This document shows, in pieces, positions 42,693-50,932 of a DNA stretch of 64,000 nucleotides. How positions within the stretch are numbered: the first letter of the stretch is position 1; each line of letters starts with the position of its first letter. Source of the DNA: Candidatus Nitrosacidococcus sp. I8 (GTDB lineage: Bacteria; Pseudomonadota; Gammaproteobacteria; Nitrosococcales; Nitrosococcaceae). Below the pieces are notes generated by a model that saw only the letters and a list, made by a program, of their open reading frames with translations, ran no database searches and was not told the DNA's origin. The position numbers and the translations under genes were made by a program. The stretch is taken from the NCBI RefSeq assembly GCF_945836005.1, contig NZ_OX241534.1, positions 558,001 through 622,000 of the forward strand. Direction: 5' to 3'.

Positions 42693-42972
42693 TCTCTCGT
42701 ATAGTAGTACATACCTTGAGGGTGTTATTATTGCTAATATCTGTTTATATTTCAGGGGTTATAAAATTTACTAGCCTTCTCTGTGAAGATAGACTTCAAA
42801 AATAGTATAAATTTCTCGATAAATTAATATTCTGCTTTTTTTCATTTTTTACCTGCCATTTTTCCTCTACCAAAACGTATAAATGCTTTACTATATAATC
42901 TTTTTCTTCTTGAATTTTTAAAGAAATAACCTATTTTTACTTTAGGCTGATTATAAAATAATAAAAATTACG

Positions 42973-42990
42973 TCTTATCCAATGCTTTAG
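42973..42990 (+). repeat. Leader motif shared with the first PEP-CTERM gene (copy 2)
   Basis: TCTTATCCAATGCTTTAG, differing from copy 1 at one base. Here it forms the loop of a stem made by ATTACGT (42967-42973) and ACGTAAT (42993-42999). It lies 43 nt before the start codon at 43034. The following ribosome-binding segments are also alike (GGAGACTTGGAT in copy 1, GGAGGCTTGGAT in copy 2). Confidence 0.55.
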
Positions 42991-43033
42991 CTACGTAATT
43001 AGTTATGTAACTACTTTAAGGAGGCTTGGATCC

Positions 43034-43303
43034 ATGAGATCATCGAAAATATCTGTGGCACTTGTTTTGAGTACAATGCTTGCTAGTGCACATGCTATAT
43101 CTCCTCCTCTAGTTCAAAATGGGGATATCTTTGATACTGTTAAGATAAGCTCAATTCCTGTCAATGGTTCTATGCAGCTTGATTCTAAAAGCAGTAATGA
43201 TGGTTCTCCTTCTGTGCTAGAATCTGCTACAGTTACTCTATTTGGGACTGGGTTATTTGGATTAGCCTTCTTTATGCGTCGCCGTACCATTGATTTATCA
43301 TAA
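43034..43303 (+). CDS. Internally deleted PEP-CTERM-like protein (paralog 2)
   Basis: 89 residues with GGAGG 9 bp upstream of the ATG. It keeps a signal peptide (to AHA), the mature start LVQNGDI and a C-terminal 29-residue block nearly the same as paralog 1 (LFGTGLFGLAFFMRR). The central 170-190 residues are missing. The PEP motif has become LES, which needs only CCA to CTA and CCT to TCT. It may be a decaying copy or a small secreted protein that is no longer sorted. The last 45 bases of the membrane segment are almost identical to paralog 1, so the duplication is recent or under conversion. Confidence 0.75.
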   Translation: MRSSKISVALVLSTMLASAHAISPPLVQNGDIFDTVKISSIPVNGSMQLDSKSSNDGSPSVLESATVTLFGTGLFGLAFFMRRRTIDLS

Positions 43304-43340
43304 CTATTTGCCTTACTAAAAAAAGCCATTGTATGATGGG

Positions 43341-43376
43341 GGCTACTTGGAATATCTATTCCAAGTAGCCTTTTTT
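43341..43376 (+). terminator. Intrinsic terminator after PEP-CTERM paralog 2
   Basis: GGCTACTTGGAATA (43341-43354) pairs with TATTCCAAGTAGCC (43357-43370), then TTTTTT. A very stable classical terminator, 22 bp before the next gene. Confidence 0.92.
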
Positions 43377-43398
43377 CATATAAAACATCACTTATTTT

Positions 43399-44205
43399 AT
43401 GAATGAACTCACTGTTACCATCTTACATCTATCTGTTTGGTTGTTTTTACTCTGTGCTATTTTTGTTCCCTTAGAGCGCGTATTTAAAATTGAGAAACAA
43501 GCTTTTTTTCGCTCTCAATTCTGGGTGGATCTTGGTTATTATATGGTCAATGGAATAGTCTCTGGCATCATGCTGACACCGCCTTTAGCCATTATGGGCG
43601 GCTTTATTTACCAGCTAATTCCAATCCATATTCATGAAGCCATTAATGGGCTTTCTGGAGGTGCTCGCCTTGCTTTATCACTCACAGTAGGGGAATTAGG
43701 TTTCTACTGGGCCCATCGTCTGACTCATAAGGTTCCTTTGCTTTGGCGATTTCATGCTATTCATCATAGTGCTAAAGAGGTAGATTTTTTAACCAATACC
43801 CGTGCTCATCCGGTAGATATTCTTTTTACCCGGATTTGTACTTTTCTACCTGTACTTTCCTTAGGATTGACTGGGGATTCATCTACGGTAACTGCATTGT
43901 TTTTAGTCATTGGGGTAACGTGGGGATTTTTTATTCACGCAAATATCCGCTGGCGTTTTGGATTTTTGGAGAATTTTATTGCCTCTCCTTTTTTTCACCA
44001 TTGGCACCATACTAATATGGGGCAGCGGGATAGAAATTATGCCTCTATGCTACCTATCTTAGATCATATTTTTGGGACTTATATTTCCCCTAAACACTGG
44101 CCTACTCAGTACGGCATTGATGCTCCTATGCCTGTTTCATTTTTTGGCCAACTCATTAAACCTTTTCGTAATCTTTACGCTTCAACTACCCGCCGTACCT
44201 CTTAA
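43399..44205 (+). CDS. Sterol desaturase/fatty acid hydroxylase family protein
   Basis: 268 residues, integral membrane, with four or so hydrophobic spans. The eight-histidine di-iron motifs are H106xxxH110 (HRLTH), H119xxHH123 (HAIHH) and HH201xHH204 (FHHWHHTN). The family hydroxylates or desaturates lipids. In this hopanoid producer a hopanoid or fatty acid substrate is possible, but nothing in the sequence decides it. The gene lies between PEP-CTERM paralogs 2 and 3 and behind a terminator, so it needs its own promoter in the short gap. Confidence 0.88.
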   Translation: MNELTVTILHLSVWLFLLCAIFVPLERVFKIEKQAFFRSQFWVDLGYYMVNGIVSGIMLTPPLAIMGGFIYQLIPIHIHEAINGLSGGARLALSLTVGELGFYWAHRLTHKVPLLWRFHAIHHSAKEVDFLTNTRAHPVDILFTRICTFLPVLSLGLTGDSSTVTALFLVIGVTWGFFIHANIRWRFGFLENFIASPFFHHWHHTNMGQRDRNYASMLPILDHIFGTYISPKHWPTQYGIDAPMPVSFFGQLIKPFRNLYASTTRRTS

Positions 44206-44657
44206 CTATAAAAACTCTAAGAGCTTTAGTCATTTTCTATTTTAATTTTTTATTTATTTTAAATTTTAGTCATAATTTTCAATTAGATATATTATCTAAG
44301 TATTTTTATATATGGTATCTGTTTTCTAATAGCCCAAAATTGATACTGACAAAAATAAGCAATCGTGCTTACCCAATAGAATATCTTTCTTAGAAGAAAG
44401 ATATTAACCTCATCATTATGATGAATAATTAGATCTTATCTTAAATAAGCTCAATAATTGGCTTTTTGTTACCATGAGCGTCACTGACAAAATAGATACC
44501 TAAATATGTACTTATAGGCGCATATTATCAATAAGTTATCAATTATAATTGATAATTAAGTATGTAATTATATTGTAATATATTGTAAATGGCACGAGTG
44601 TTGCTCTATATCTCAAGTAACTTTTTATGTAACTAAATGATATAGAGGTTAATCTCA
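44206..44657. other. Palindrome-rich regulatory region before PEP-CTERM paralog 3
   Basis: 452 bp, AT-rich, without a gene. It contains three perfect palindromes: AATATCTTTCTT/AAGAAAGATATT at 44380-44405 (12 bp arms), CATCAT/ATGATG at 44411-44423 and TTATCAATTA/TAATTGATAA at 44536-44555. A sigma-54 promoter follows at 44590-44605. The layout fits enhancer-binding-protein sites 35-210 bp upstream of an RpoN promoter. Confidence 0.6.
44590..44605 (+). promoter_or_regulatory. Sigma-54 (RpoN) promoter of PEP-CTERM paralog 3
   Basis: TGGCAC-GAGTG-TTGCT, with GG (44591-44592) and GC (44603-44604) exactly 10 nt apart; an excellent -24/-12 match. The predicted start near 44616 leaves a 42-nt leader before ATG 44658. 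Confidence 0.88.
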
Positions 44658-45455
44658 ATGAAACTATCAAAAATATATACAGCACTTGCTTTTAGCACGG
44701 TACTTGCCACTAGTGCCCATGCCAATTTAATTTTAAATGGTGATTTTTCTGATGCTGGTGGTATCACTACTCCTACTCAGTTTGGTACTGCAAGCGGTAA
44801 TGGCTATACAGCATCTAACTTTATTGCAAATTGGACTGGAAATGATGGCTATGAGATCTGGTACCCAAGCGCATCAGATGCGACTACCATGAATGCTACT
44901 GGACAATGGACTAGCACTGGTCAAGAAATGCTCTGGGGTCCTGTTGCTCCACCACCTAGTGGGAGTGGCTCGTTCGTAGGTCTAGATGGTGATCAGACAG
45001 CTGGTGTCCAATCTAGTATTAGCCAACAAGTCACAGGTTTAACAGCCGGCCAACAATATACCCTAACTTTTGATTGGGGTGCAGCTCAAATGCAAAGCCG
45101 TACCGGTGGTACCACAGAATTTCTACAAGTTTCTTTTGGTGATGATACACAATACACTGGTACTAATGGTGCACAAAGCACTATTCCTACAGGTAATGAT
45201 CTTTTAAACAACGCTTCTGAGGGCTTTACTGGTTGGCAGTCTGCAACTATGACCTTTACCGCAACTGCAACAAGCCAAGCCTTAACATTTCTTTCTGTCG
45301 GTACCCCAAGTGGGCTTCCTCCTATGGCATTACTCACCAATGTATCTATGGTAGCTAATCCTAGCGTGCCAGAGCCTTCTATGATGATGCTATTTGGTAC
45401 AGGATTGTTTGGATTAGCTTTCATAAGCCGCCGCTGTGCTGTTACGCTAGGGTAG
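44658..45455 (+). CDS. PEP-CTERM sorting domain protein (paralog 3)
   Basis: 265 residues with a signal peptide ending at AHA and a mature start LILNGDFSDAGG. It shares with paralog 1 the blocks GSFVGLDGDQT, FDWGAAQMQSRTGG, GFTGWQS and FLSVGTPSGLPPMA. The last 29 residues form the sorting signal: PEP at 238-240, LFGTGLFGLAFI and RR. It is likely to be an exported, surface-retained structural or matrix protein. The sigma-54 promoter just upstream fits the known RpoN/PrsK-PrsR control of PEP-CTERM genes in other proteobacteria. Confidence 0.93.
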   Translation: MKLSKIYTALAFSTVLATSAHANLILNGDFSDAGGITTPTQFGTASGNGYTASNFIANWTGNDGYEIWYPSASDATTMNATGQWTSTGQEMLWGPVAPPPSGSGSFVGLDGDQTAGVQSSISQQVTGLTAGQQYTLTFDWGAAQMQSRTGGTTEFLQVSFGDDTQYTGTNGAQSTIPTGNDLLNNASEGFTGWQSATMTFTATATSQALTFLSVGTPSGLPPMALLTNVSMVANPSVPEPSMMMLFGTGLFGLAFISRRCAVTLG

Positions 45456-45496
45456 AAATCTTTATTATTTTTTCATAAATTAATCCTCACATTTAT

Positions 45497-45523
45497 AAGG
45501 GCGTAGTAATATGCCCTTTTTTT
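45497..45523 (+). terminator. Intrinsic terminator after PEP-CTERM paralog 3
   Basis: AAGGGC (45497-45502) pairs with GCCCTT (45513-45518), with a 10-nt loop and a run of seven T at 45517-45523. Confidence 0.8.
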
Positions 45524-45631
45524 ATGGTGAAATTTCAGTAGATAAGAAATAATTATTCTCTTATGATATTCCCACTATTAGGAAGGTTAGATAGTATATA
45601 AAGATTTAAATTAAAAATTGGAGCGTAATGA

Positions 45632-46012
45632 ATGAAATTACCATTAGAGGTAACTTTTCGTGATACTGAATATTCACCTGCGGTGGAAGAAAATATAAAA
45701 GAACAGGCAGATAAACTACACCAATTCTATGAGGAAATTATTCGCTGTCATGTGATTGTAGAAAAAGGGGATAAACACCACAATCATGGCAATATCTACC
45801 ATGTAAGGATAGATTTGACTATTCCGGGAAAAGAGCTTGTGGTCAGTCGTGAGCCTGAAAAGAATCATGCCCATGAAGATGTCTATATTGCTATTCGAGA
45901 TTCTTTTCGAGCGATGCGCCGCCAACTAGAAGATCATGTACGCCGCCAGCGGGATCAGGGAAAGCATAGCAAAATATTACCTGATGAAGACGAGCAAGAT
46001 AAATCTTCCTGA
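45632..46012 (+). CDS. HPF/RaiA-family ribosome-associated protein
   Basis: 126 residues with the sigma-54 modulation protein/S30EA fold: LEVTFRDTEYSPAVEENIKEQADKL at the start, then CHVIVEKGDKHHNHGN, VRIDLTIPGKELVVSREP and YIAIRDSFRAMRRQLEDH. The family binds the small ribosomal subunit in resting cells. The His-rich HHNHGNIYHV and the basic tail (RRQRDQGKH) suggest a divergent branch. It is upstream of corA but separated by 97 bp. Confidence 0.82.
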   Translation: MKLPLEVTFRDTEYSPAVEENIKEQADKLHQFYEEIIRCHVIVEKGDKHHNHGNIYHVRIDLTIPGKELVVSREPEKNHAHEDVYIAIRDSFRAMRRQLEDHVRRQRDQGKHSKILPDEDEQDKSS

Positions 46013-46109
46013 TAATTTATCCTAATCTTTTAGGGTTAATTTTCTATTTGGGGCGCCTGTAAATCTGCAATCTATTCAAATTACCCACTATACGAAATCT
46101 CATCTTAAA

Positions 46110-47060
46110 ATGCAGGAGTTTTCTGAGGTATCTGAATGCCAAGGAAAAATTCTTGAATCTGAGAATGTTTGGGTTCATATCCAAGATTTAGCAGATTATA
46201 AAACTTTATTGCACCTTGCGGCATTGTTTAATATTCATCCGTTAGCGGTAGAAGATATTTTTAAAAAAGAACAGCGTCCCAAAATAGAGCCCTATGAAGA
46301 GCAATTATTTATTGTTCTAGGATTACCTACTATTGAAGACAATACTTTAAAAATTAGAAGAGTAGGGTTATTTCTAGGAAAAAACTATTTAATCAGTTTT
46401 TGTGATGGGGTAAATAACCCCTTTACAACACTTCAAAAAAAATTACACAAAAAAAACAATACGATTCAAGCACACAGTATCGATTATCTTTTTTATACCT
46501 TGGTTGACTCTGTAATCGATCAGGGTTTTCCTTTGTTAGAGAGTAAAGGAGAAGAGGTTGAGAACTTAGAAGAAATTTTATTATTCCAGCCTACCCGAAC
46601 TGAATTGACTCACATACATCGATTAAAGCGAGAATTATTACATTTACGACGAATATTTTGGCCACAAAGGGAAGTGGTTAACGCATTGTTACATATGGAA
46701 AGTGATTTAATTAGATCAGATACCCAAATATATCTTCGAGATTGCTATGATCATAGTATCCAGCTCATGGAACTATTGGAGACTTATCGAGATATGGCAG
46801 GAAATATGCTCGATCTGTATCTCTCTAGCATCAGTAATCATACCAATGAGATTATGCGAGTACTGACTATCATTTCCACCATCTTTATTCCATTAACGTT
46901 TATTGTGGGAGTTTATGGGATGAATTTTGAGTCAAACAATCATAATCCTTGGGCAATGCCAGAATTAAGATGGCATTATGGCTATCCGATAGTGTGGCTA
47001 GTCATGATTTCTATTGTGATTGGATTACTAGTATTTTTTAAAAAGCGTAAATGGTTCTAA
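46110..47060 (+). CDS. corA: CorA family magnesium/divalent cation transporter
   Basis: 316 residues: a large cytoplasmic domain with HPLAVEDIFKKEQRPKIEPY, then two C-terminal membrane spans with the GMN selectivity motif (G270-M271-N272) after the first. It carries Mg2+ (or Co2+/Ni2+) into the cell. The ATG at 46110 has no ribosome-binding site. The same frame stays open about 90 bp upstream without ATG, GTG or TTG, so a non-standard start or weak translation is possible. Confidence 0.9.
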   Translation: MQEFSEVSECQGKILESENVWVHIQDLADYKTLLHLAALFNIHPLAVEDIFKKEQRPKIEPYEEQLFIVLGLPTIEDNTLKIRRVGLFLGKNYLISFCDGVNNPFTTLQKKLHKKNNTIQAHSIDYLFYTLVDSVIDQGFPLLESKGEEVENLEEILLFQPTRTELTHIHRLKRELLHLRRIFWPQREVVNALLHMESDLIRSDTQIYLRDCYDHSIQLMELLETYRDMAGNMLDLYLSSISNHTNEIMRVLTIISTIFIPLTFIVGVYGMNFESNNHNPWAMPELRWHYGYPIVWLVMISIVIGLLVFFKKRKWF

Positions 47061-47080
47061 CTTACTTTAAGTAAAAAACC

Positions 47081-47719
47081 ATGATGTCTTACTGGGATTA
47101 TGGGTTTACTGTACTCGCAGCGATTATATTAAGCGGTTACCATATTTGGCTTCTTTGGAAAACTCGTCATCAGCCCTTATCTACCGCTATTGGGCTATCT
47201 CGCAGGATTCGTAAAATATGGGTTAAGCAAATTATCGCTGAAAATCAAGCGTTACTTGCTATTCAAACCCTTAGAAATTGGACGATGGCAGCCACTTTAT
47301 TGTCCTCTACTGCAATTTTAATTGCATTGGGAATTTTAAATGTAGCTTTTATGACAAAAGGTCAGCCTGATCTTGCGAAAATCATAGACTATTTTGGCTA
47401 TTCTAGTAATCGATTTTGGTTTTTAAAATTAGTCACTTTAAGCAGCAATTTTTTCTTTGCTTTTTTTAATTTTATCTTGGCTATTCGTTACTATAATCAT
47501 GTAGGTTTTATTATTACAGTCTCTGGGCATCAAGAATCAGGTATTAGTGTGGAATCTGTAATAAAGATCTTTCAGAGAGGAGCGGATCATTACACTTTAG
47601 GCATGCGAGGTTATTACTTCTCTATTCCATTATCTCTATGGTTATTTGGATCAATATGGCTATTTGTAGGTTCACTGCTATTAATTGCTATACTCTTTAG
47701 ACTAGATCGATTTGAGTAA
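47081..47719 (+). CDS. DUF599 family membrane protein
   Basis: 212 residues with four hydrophobic spans (around 8-25, 75-95, 110-135 and 180-205). The start MSYWDYGFTVLAAIILSGYH and the conserved TLRNWTMAATLLSSTAILIALG match DUF599. Function unknown. It follows corA by 20 bp on the same strand, so they may be cotranscribed. Its last 106 bp overlap the 3' end of the opposite-strand czcA-like gene. Confidence 0.85.
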   Translation: MMSYWDYGFTVLAAIILSGYHIWLLWKTRHQPLSTAIGLSRRIRKIWVKQIIAENQALLAIQTLRNWTMAATLLSSTAILIALGILNVAFMTKGQPDLAKIIDYFGYSSNRFWFLKLVTLSSNFFFAFFNFILAIRYYNHVGFIITVSGHQESGISVESVIKIFQRGADHYTLGMRGYYFSIPLSLWLFGSIWLFVGSLLLIAILFRLDRFE

Positions 47720-50700
47720 GCCCAAGCATAAAAAGTAGGTAAAAGTAATAAAGTAAGTATAGTAGAGGAAAGAATTCCTCCAATCACTACGGTAGCTAAG
47801 GGACGCTGTACTTCAGCACCTGCACTAACCGCTAATGCCATAGGGATAAAGCCTAAGGAAGCGACTAGTGCTGTCATAAGCACTGGGCGAAGGCGGGTAA
47901 GTGCACCATGATAAACAGCATCTTCTAGTGATAATCCATCTTCTTTATAGAGTTTATTAATAAATGCTACCATCACTAGACCATTAAGAACAGCTACCCC
48001 AGAGAGGGCGATAAAACCTACTCCAGCAGAGATGGATAAGTTAATCCCTCGTAGCCAAAGTGAAACTATTCCACCCGTGAGTGCAAAGGGAATCCCGGTA
48101 AAGACTAATAAACCATCTTTAAAGTTACCAAAAGTGCTATATAGTAGAAAAAATACAAGGAGGAGTGCGACAGGAATCACAATAGTAAGCCGTTTTGCCG
48201 CTGCGATCATCAACTCGAAATTACCTCCCCAAGTTACCCAATAACCTGCAGGAATTTTCATTTTAGCTTTAATTTTTTCTTGTGCCTCCGCCACGACTGA
48301 ACCCATATCTCGACCCCGAACATTAAAAGTGGCAACGATTAATCGCTTAGTATCCTCTCGGGAAATCTGGTTTGGTCCTGCATGAATATCTATTTCTGCC
48401 ACTGAACTTAAAGGAATATAGCTCACTCCATCGTTATCCTGAATATTAAAGTCAGTTTTTCCAAGACTTAAACTAAATCCTGAAAAGGGTTGAGAAATCT
48501 CTGAAGAAGAAACAGGGTTTATAGGCAAGGGAATAGGCAAACGACTTAGATCAGAAATATCTTGTCGATATTGCTCTGGTAGTCGTACAACTAGATTAAA
48601 GCGTCGATCTCCTAAATAAATTTTCCCAGCGATTACTCCACCAGTTGCCGCTTGAACAAGATTTTGAATATCTGCTTTATTGAGTCCATAGCGAGCTAAA
48701 TTTCGTTGATTCATTTTTATATTCAAAATAGGTAACCCCGTCACCTGCTCTACCCGTACGTCTGAAGCACCCGGTATAGTTTTAACAATTGCTGCAATAC
48801 GATCAGCCGTCTCTAATAGTATTGAGCGATCCTCTCCAAATACCTTGATAGCTACATCTGCCTTTACCCCAGATAGCAACATATTCATCCGATCTTGAAT
48901 TGGCTGGCTATATTCATGAAATGCAGCACCTGGAAGAGCATCTACTTTTTTAGCTATGGTATCAACTAAATCTTGTTTAAGAAGCTTTGGATTTGGCCAC
49001 TCTTCTCGAGGTTTTAACATCACATAAGTATCACTTCGCTCAGGACCCATAACTTCAGTGGCTATTGCAGGGGTACCAATTCTAGCAGCAACGGTTTTTA
49101 CTTCAGGAAATGACAATAATAATTTTTCTAAATCCTTTTCCATCTCAATAGATTGACTCAAGCTGGTGCCGGGCATTCGAATATTGGCAATTAACATATC
49201 CCCTTCATCTAGGCTAGGTACAAATTCAGTGCCTACTCGAGTCACTAATAAACCGCTTAAAATCACGGTAACGAGAGCAATAACTACCATGAGGGATCTG
49301 TTTTCAAGGGAAAATTTGAGTACGGGTACATAAGCTTTTTTTGCTATGCTCATAAAGAAATTTTCTTTCTCCGAAACCCATTGTCCAATAAAAAGAGCGA
49401 TAGCTGCAGGTACAAAAGTAATTGAAAAAATCATAGCCCCTAAAAGAGCGATAATTACTGTCTGTGCCATGGGATGAAACATTTTACCTTCCACCCCAGT
49501 GAGGGCAAAAATCGGAATGTATACCACCATAATAATCATCTGCCCAAATAGCAATGCCCGTCGTGCTTCTTCAGAAGATTTATAAACTGATTCCATACGC
49601 TCAGCTAAGGTTAATGGACGCTTTAACCGATGTTGCTCCTCTGCTAAATGGCGGACGCTATTCTCTACAATGACCACTGCCCCATCCACAATCACCCCAA
49701 AGTCGATTGCCCCTAAACTCAACAAATTAGCACTGATTCCGCCAATAGTCATTCCAGAAATAGTGAACAATAAAGAAAGAGGAATAACTGTAGCAGCAAT
49801 GAGAGCAGCACGGACATTACCAAGCAGTAAAGTTAAGATAATAATAACAAGTGCAGCACCCTCAAGCAGATTATGAGATACAGTATTAATTGCATTATCG
49901 ATTAGCATAGTGCGATCATAAAAAGGCTCTGTTTCCACCCCTTTAGGTAAGGAATAATCTATTTCCAATAGCTTTTTTCTTGTTGCGTGGGCAACATCAT
50001 GGCTATTTTTACCCATCAGCATCATAGCAATGCCTATTACTGCTTCTTTACCATCTTTGGTTGCTGCCCCAGTACGCAGCTCCTTGCCTAGTAATACTGT
50101 AGCAATATCTTTAATAAGAATTGGAATCCCTTGAGAAAGCTCTACTTGAATATGACTAATTTCATCCAAAGTATGTACTCGCCCAGGTACCCGAATAAGA
50201 TATTGTTCTCCTCTATGTTCAATATATCCTGCCCCTATATTATTGTTATTATTAGTAAGTGCCAAGATTACATCCTGAAAACTTAGCCCATAGGCAACTA
50301 ATTTCTTGGGATCGGGAGTCACATGATATTCTTTCTGATAGCCGCCCATACTATTTACTTCTACCAATCCTGGAGTAGTCAGTAATTGCGGGCTAATTAC
50401 CCAATCTAGTAGGGTACGTAAATCGGTAATATTATAAGAAGAGCCATTTGGCTTGTGAGCATCAGGTGTAGTCTTTAAGGACCATAAGAATATTTCCCCT
50501 AGCCCAGTAGAAATAGGACCAATGCGAGGTACGATTCCAGGAGGTAAATTTGCTGTAGCAGCTTGAATACGCTCATTAATTTGCTGGCGTGCAAAATAAA
50601 CATCTGTGCCATCTTCAAAAATGGTCGTTACCTGCGATAGACCATACTTTGAGATAGAACGTATTTTTTCAAGCCGAGGAGCTCCTAGCATTGCTAACTC

Positions 50701-50907
50701 TACCGGAAAAGTAATTAATTCTTCAGTTTCTAAGGGGGAATAACCTGGGGCATTAGTAGCAACCATCACTTGGACGTTACTAATATCAGGTACTGCACTA
50801 ATCGGTAGATGCTGGAAACTAAAAACGCCAAAAGCACTAAGCGCAAAAACAACAGCGATGACTAACCATCTTTGCTGGAGTGAGAAATTTAATAGGTAGG
50901 AGAACAT
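47614..50907 (-). CDS. CzcA-type heavy-metal RND efflux pump
   Basis: 1097 residues, a proton-driven inner-membrane RND pump of the heavy-metal efflux class with 12 membrane spans. The fourth-helix motif SLGAIDFGVIVDG near residue 403 has the DFG and second acidic residue typical of the Zn/Co/Cd (Czc-like) branch, unlike the CusA pattern in the second pump here. The metal is not certain. It ends the run FTR1-orf169-tolC-adaptor-pump. After the last span (PTFYAWAYS) it has a 32-residue hydrophilic tail that overlaps the convergent DUF599 gene by 106 bp. Confidence 0.93.
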   Translation of the reverse strand: MFSYLLNFSLQQRWLVIAVVFALSAFGVFSFQHLPISAVPDISNVQVMVATNAPGYSPLETEELITFPVELAMLGAPRLEKIRSISKYGLSQVTTIFEDGTDVYFARQQINERIQAATANLPPGIVPRIGPISTGLGEIFLWSLKTTPDAHKPNGSSYNITDLRTLLDWVISPQLLTTPGLVEVNSMGGYQKEYHVTPDPKKLVAYGLSFQDVILALTNNNNNIGAGYIEHRGEQYLIRVPGRVHTLDEISHIQVELSQGIPILIKDIATVLLGKELRTGAATKDGKEAVIGIAMMLMGKNSHDVAHATRKKLLEIDYSLPKGVETEPFYDRTMLIDNAINTVSHNLLEGAALVIIILTLLLGNVRAALIAATVIPLSLLFTISGMTIGGISANLLSLGAIDFGVIVDGAVVIVENSVRHLAEEQHRLKRPLTLAERMESVYKSSEEARRALLFGQMIIMVVYIPIFALTGVEGKMFHPMAQTVIIALLGAMIFSITFVPAAIALFIGQWVSEKENFFMSIAKKAYVPVLKFSLENRSLMVVIALVTVILSGLLVTRVGTEFVPSLDEGDMLIANIRMPGTSLSQSIEMEKDLEKLLLSFPEVKTVAARIGTPAIATEVMGPERSDTYVMLKPREEWPNPKLLKQDLVDTIAKKVDALPGAAFHEYSQPIQDRMNMLLSGVKADVAIKVFGEDRSILLETADRIAAIVKTIPGASDVRVEQVTGLPILNIKMNQRNLARYGLNKADIQNLVQAATGGVIAGKIYLGDRRFNLVVRLPEQYRQDISDLSRLPIPLPINPVSSSEISQPFSGFSLSLGKTDFNIQDNDGVSYIPLSSVAEIDIHAGPNQISREDTKRLIVATFNVRGRDMGSVVAEAQEKIKAKMKIPAGYWVTWGGNFELMIAAAKRLTIVIPVALLLVFFLLYSTFGNFKDGLLVFTGIPFALTGGIVSLWLRGINLSISAGVGFIALSGVAVLNGLVMVAFINKLYKEDGLSLEDAVYHGALTRLRPVLMTALVASLGFIPMALAVSAGAEVQRPLATVVIGGILSSTILTLLLLPTFYAWAYSNRSSLKSIAINSSEPTNSHIDPNNHRDNGIEK

Positions 50908-50932
50908 TGTTTAGATTTCTTGATTTATAGTA

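Larger units (their letters stand above)
42646..43033. other. Intergenic region between PEP-CTERM paralogs 1 and 2
   Basis: 388 bp. It opens with a terminator hairpin (42657-42692) and closes with the shared leader motif (42973-42990). Between about 42700 and 42960 it is AT-rich and I see no gene, repeat or RNA structure. No sigma-54 site was found here, unlike the regions before paralogs 1 and 3. A TTTACT/TATAAA pair around 42936-42959 might be a sigma-70 promoter. Confidence 0.5.

Noticed and set aside
44606-44645. Leader hairpin CTATATC/GATATAG before PEP-CTERM paralog 3
   Set aside because: The sigma-54 start is expected near 44616, inside the left part of the repeat, so the stem would not form in the RNA.
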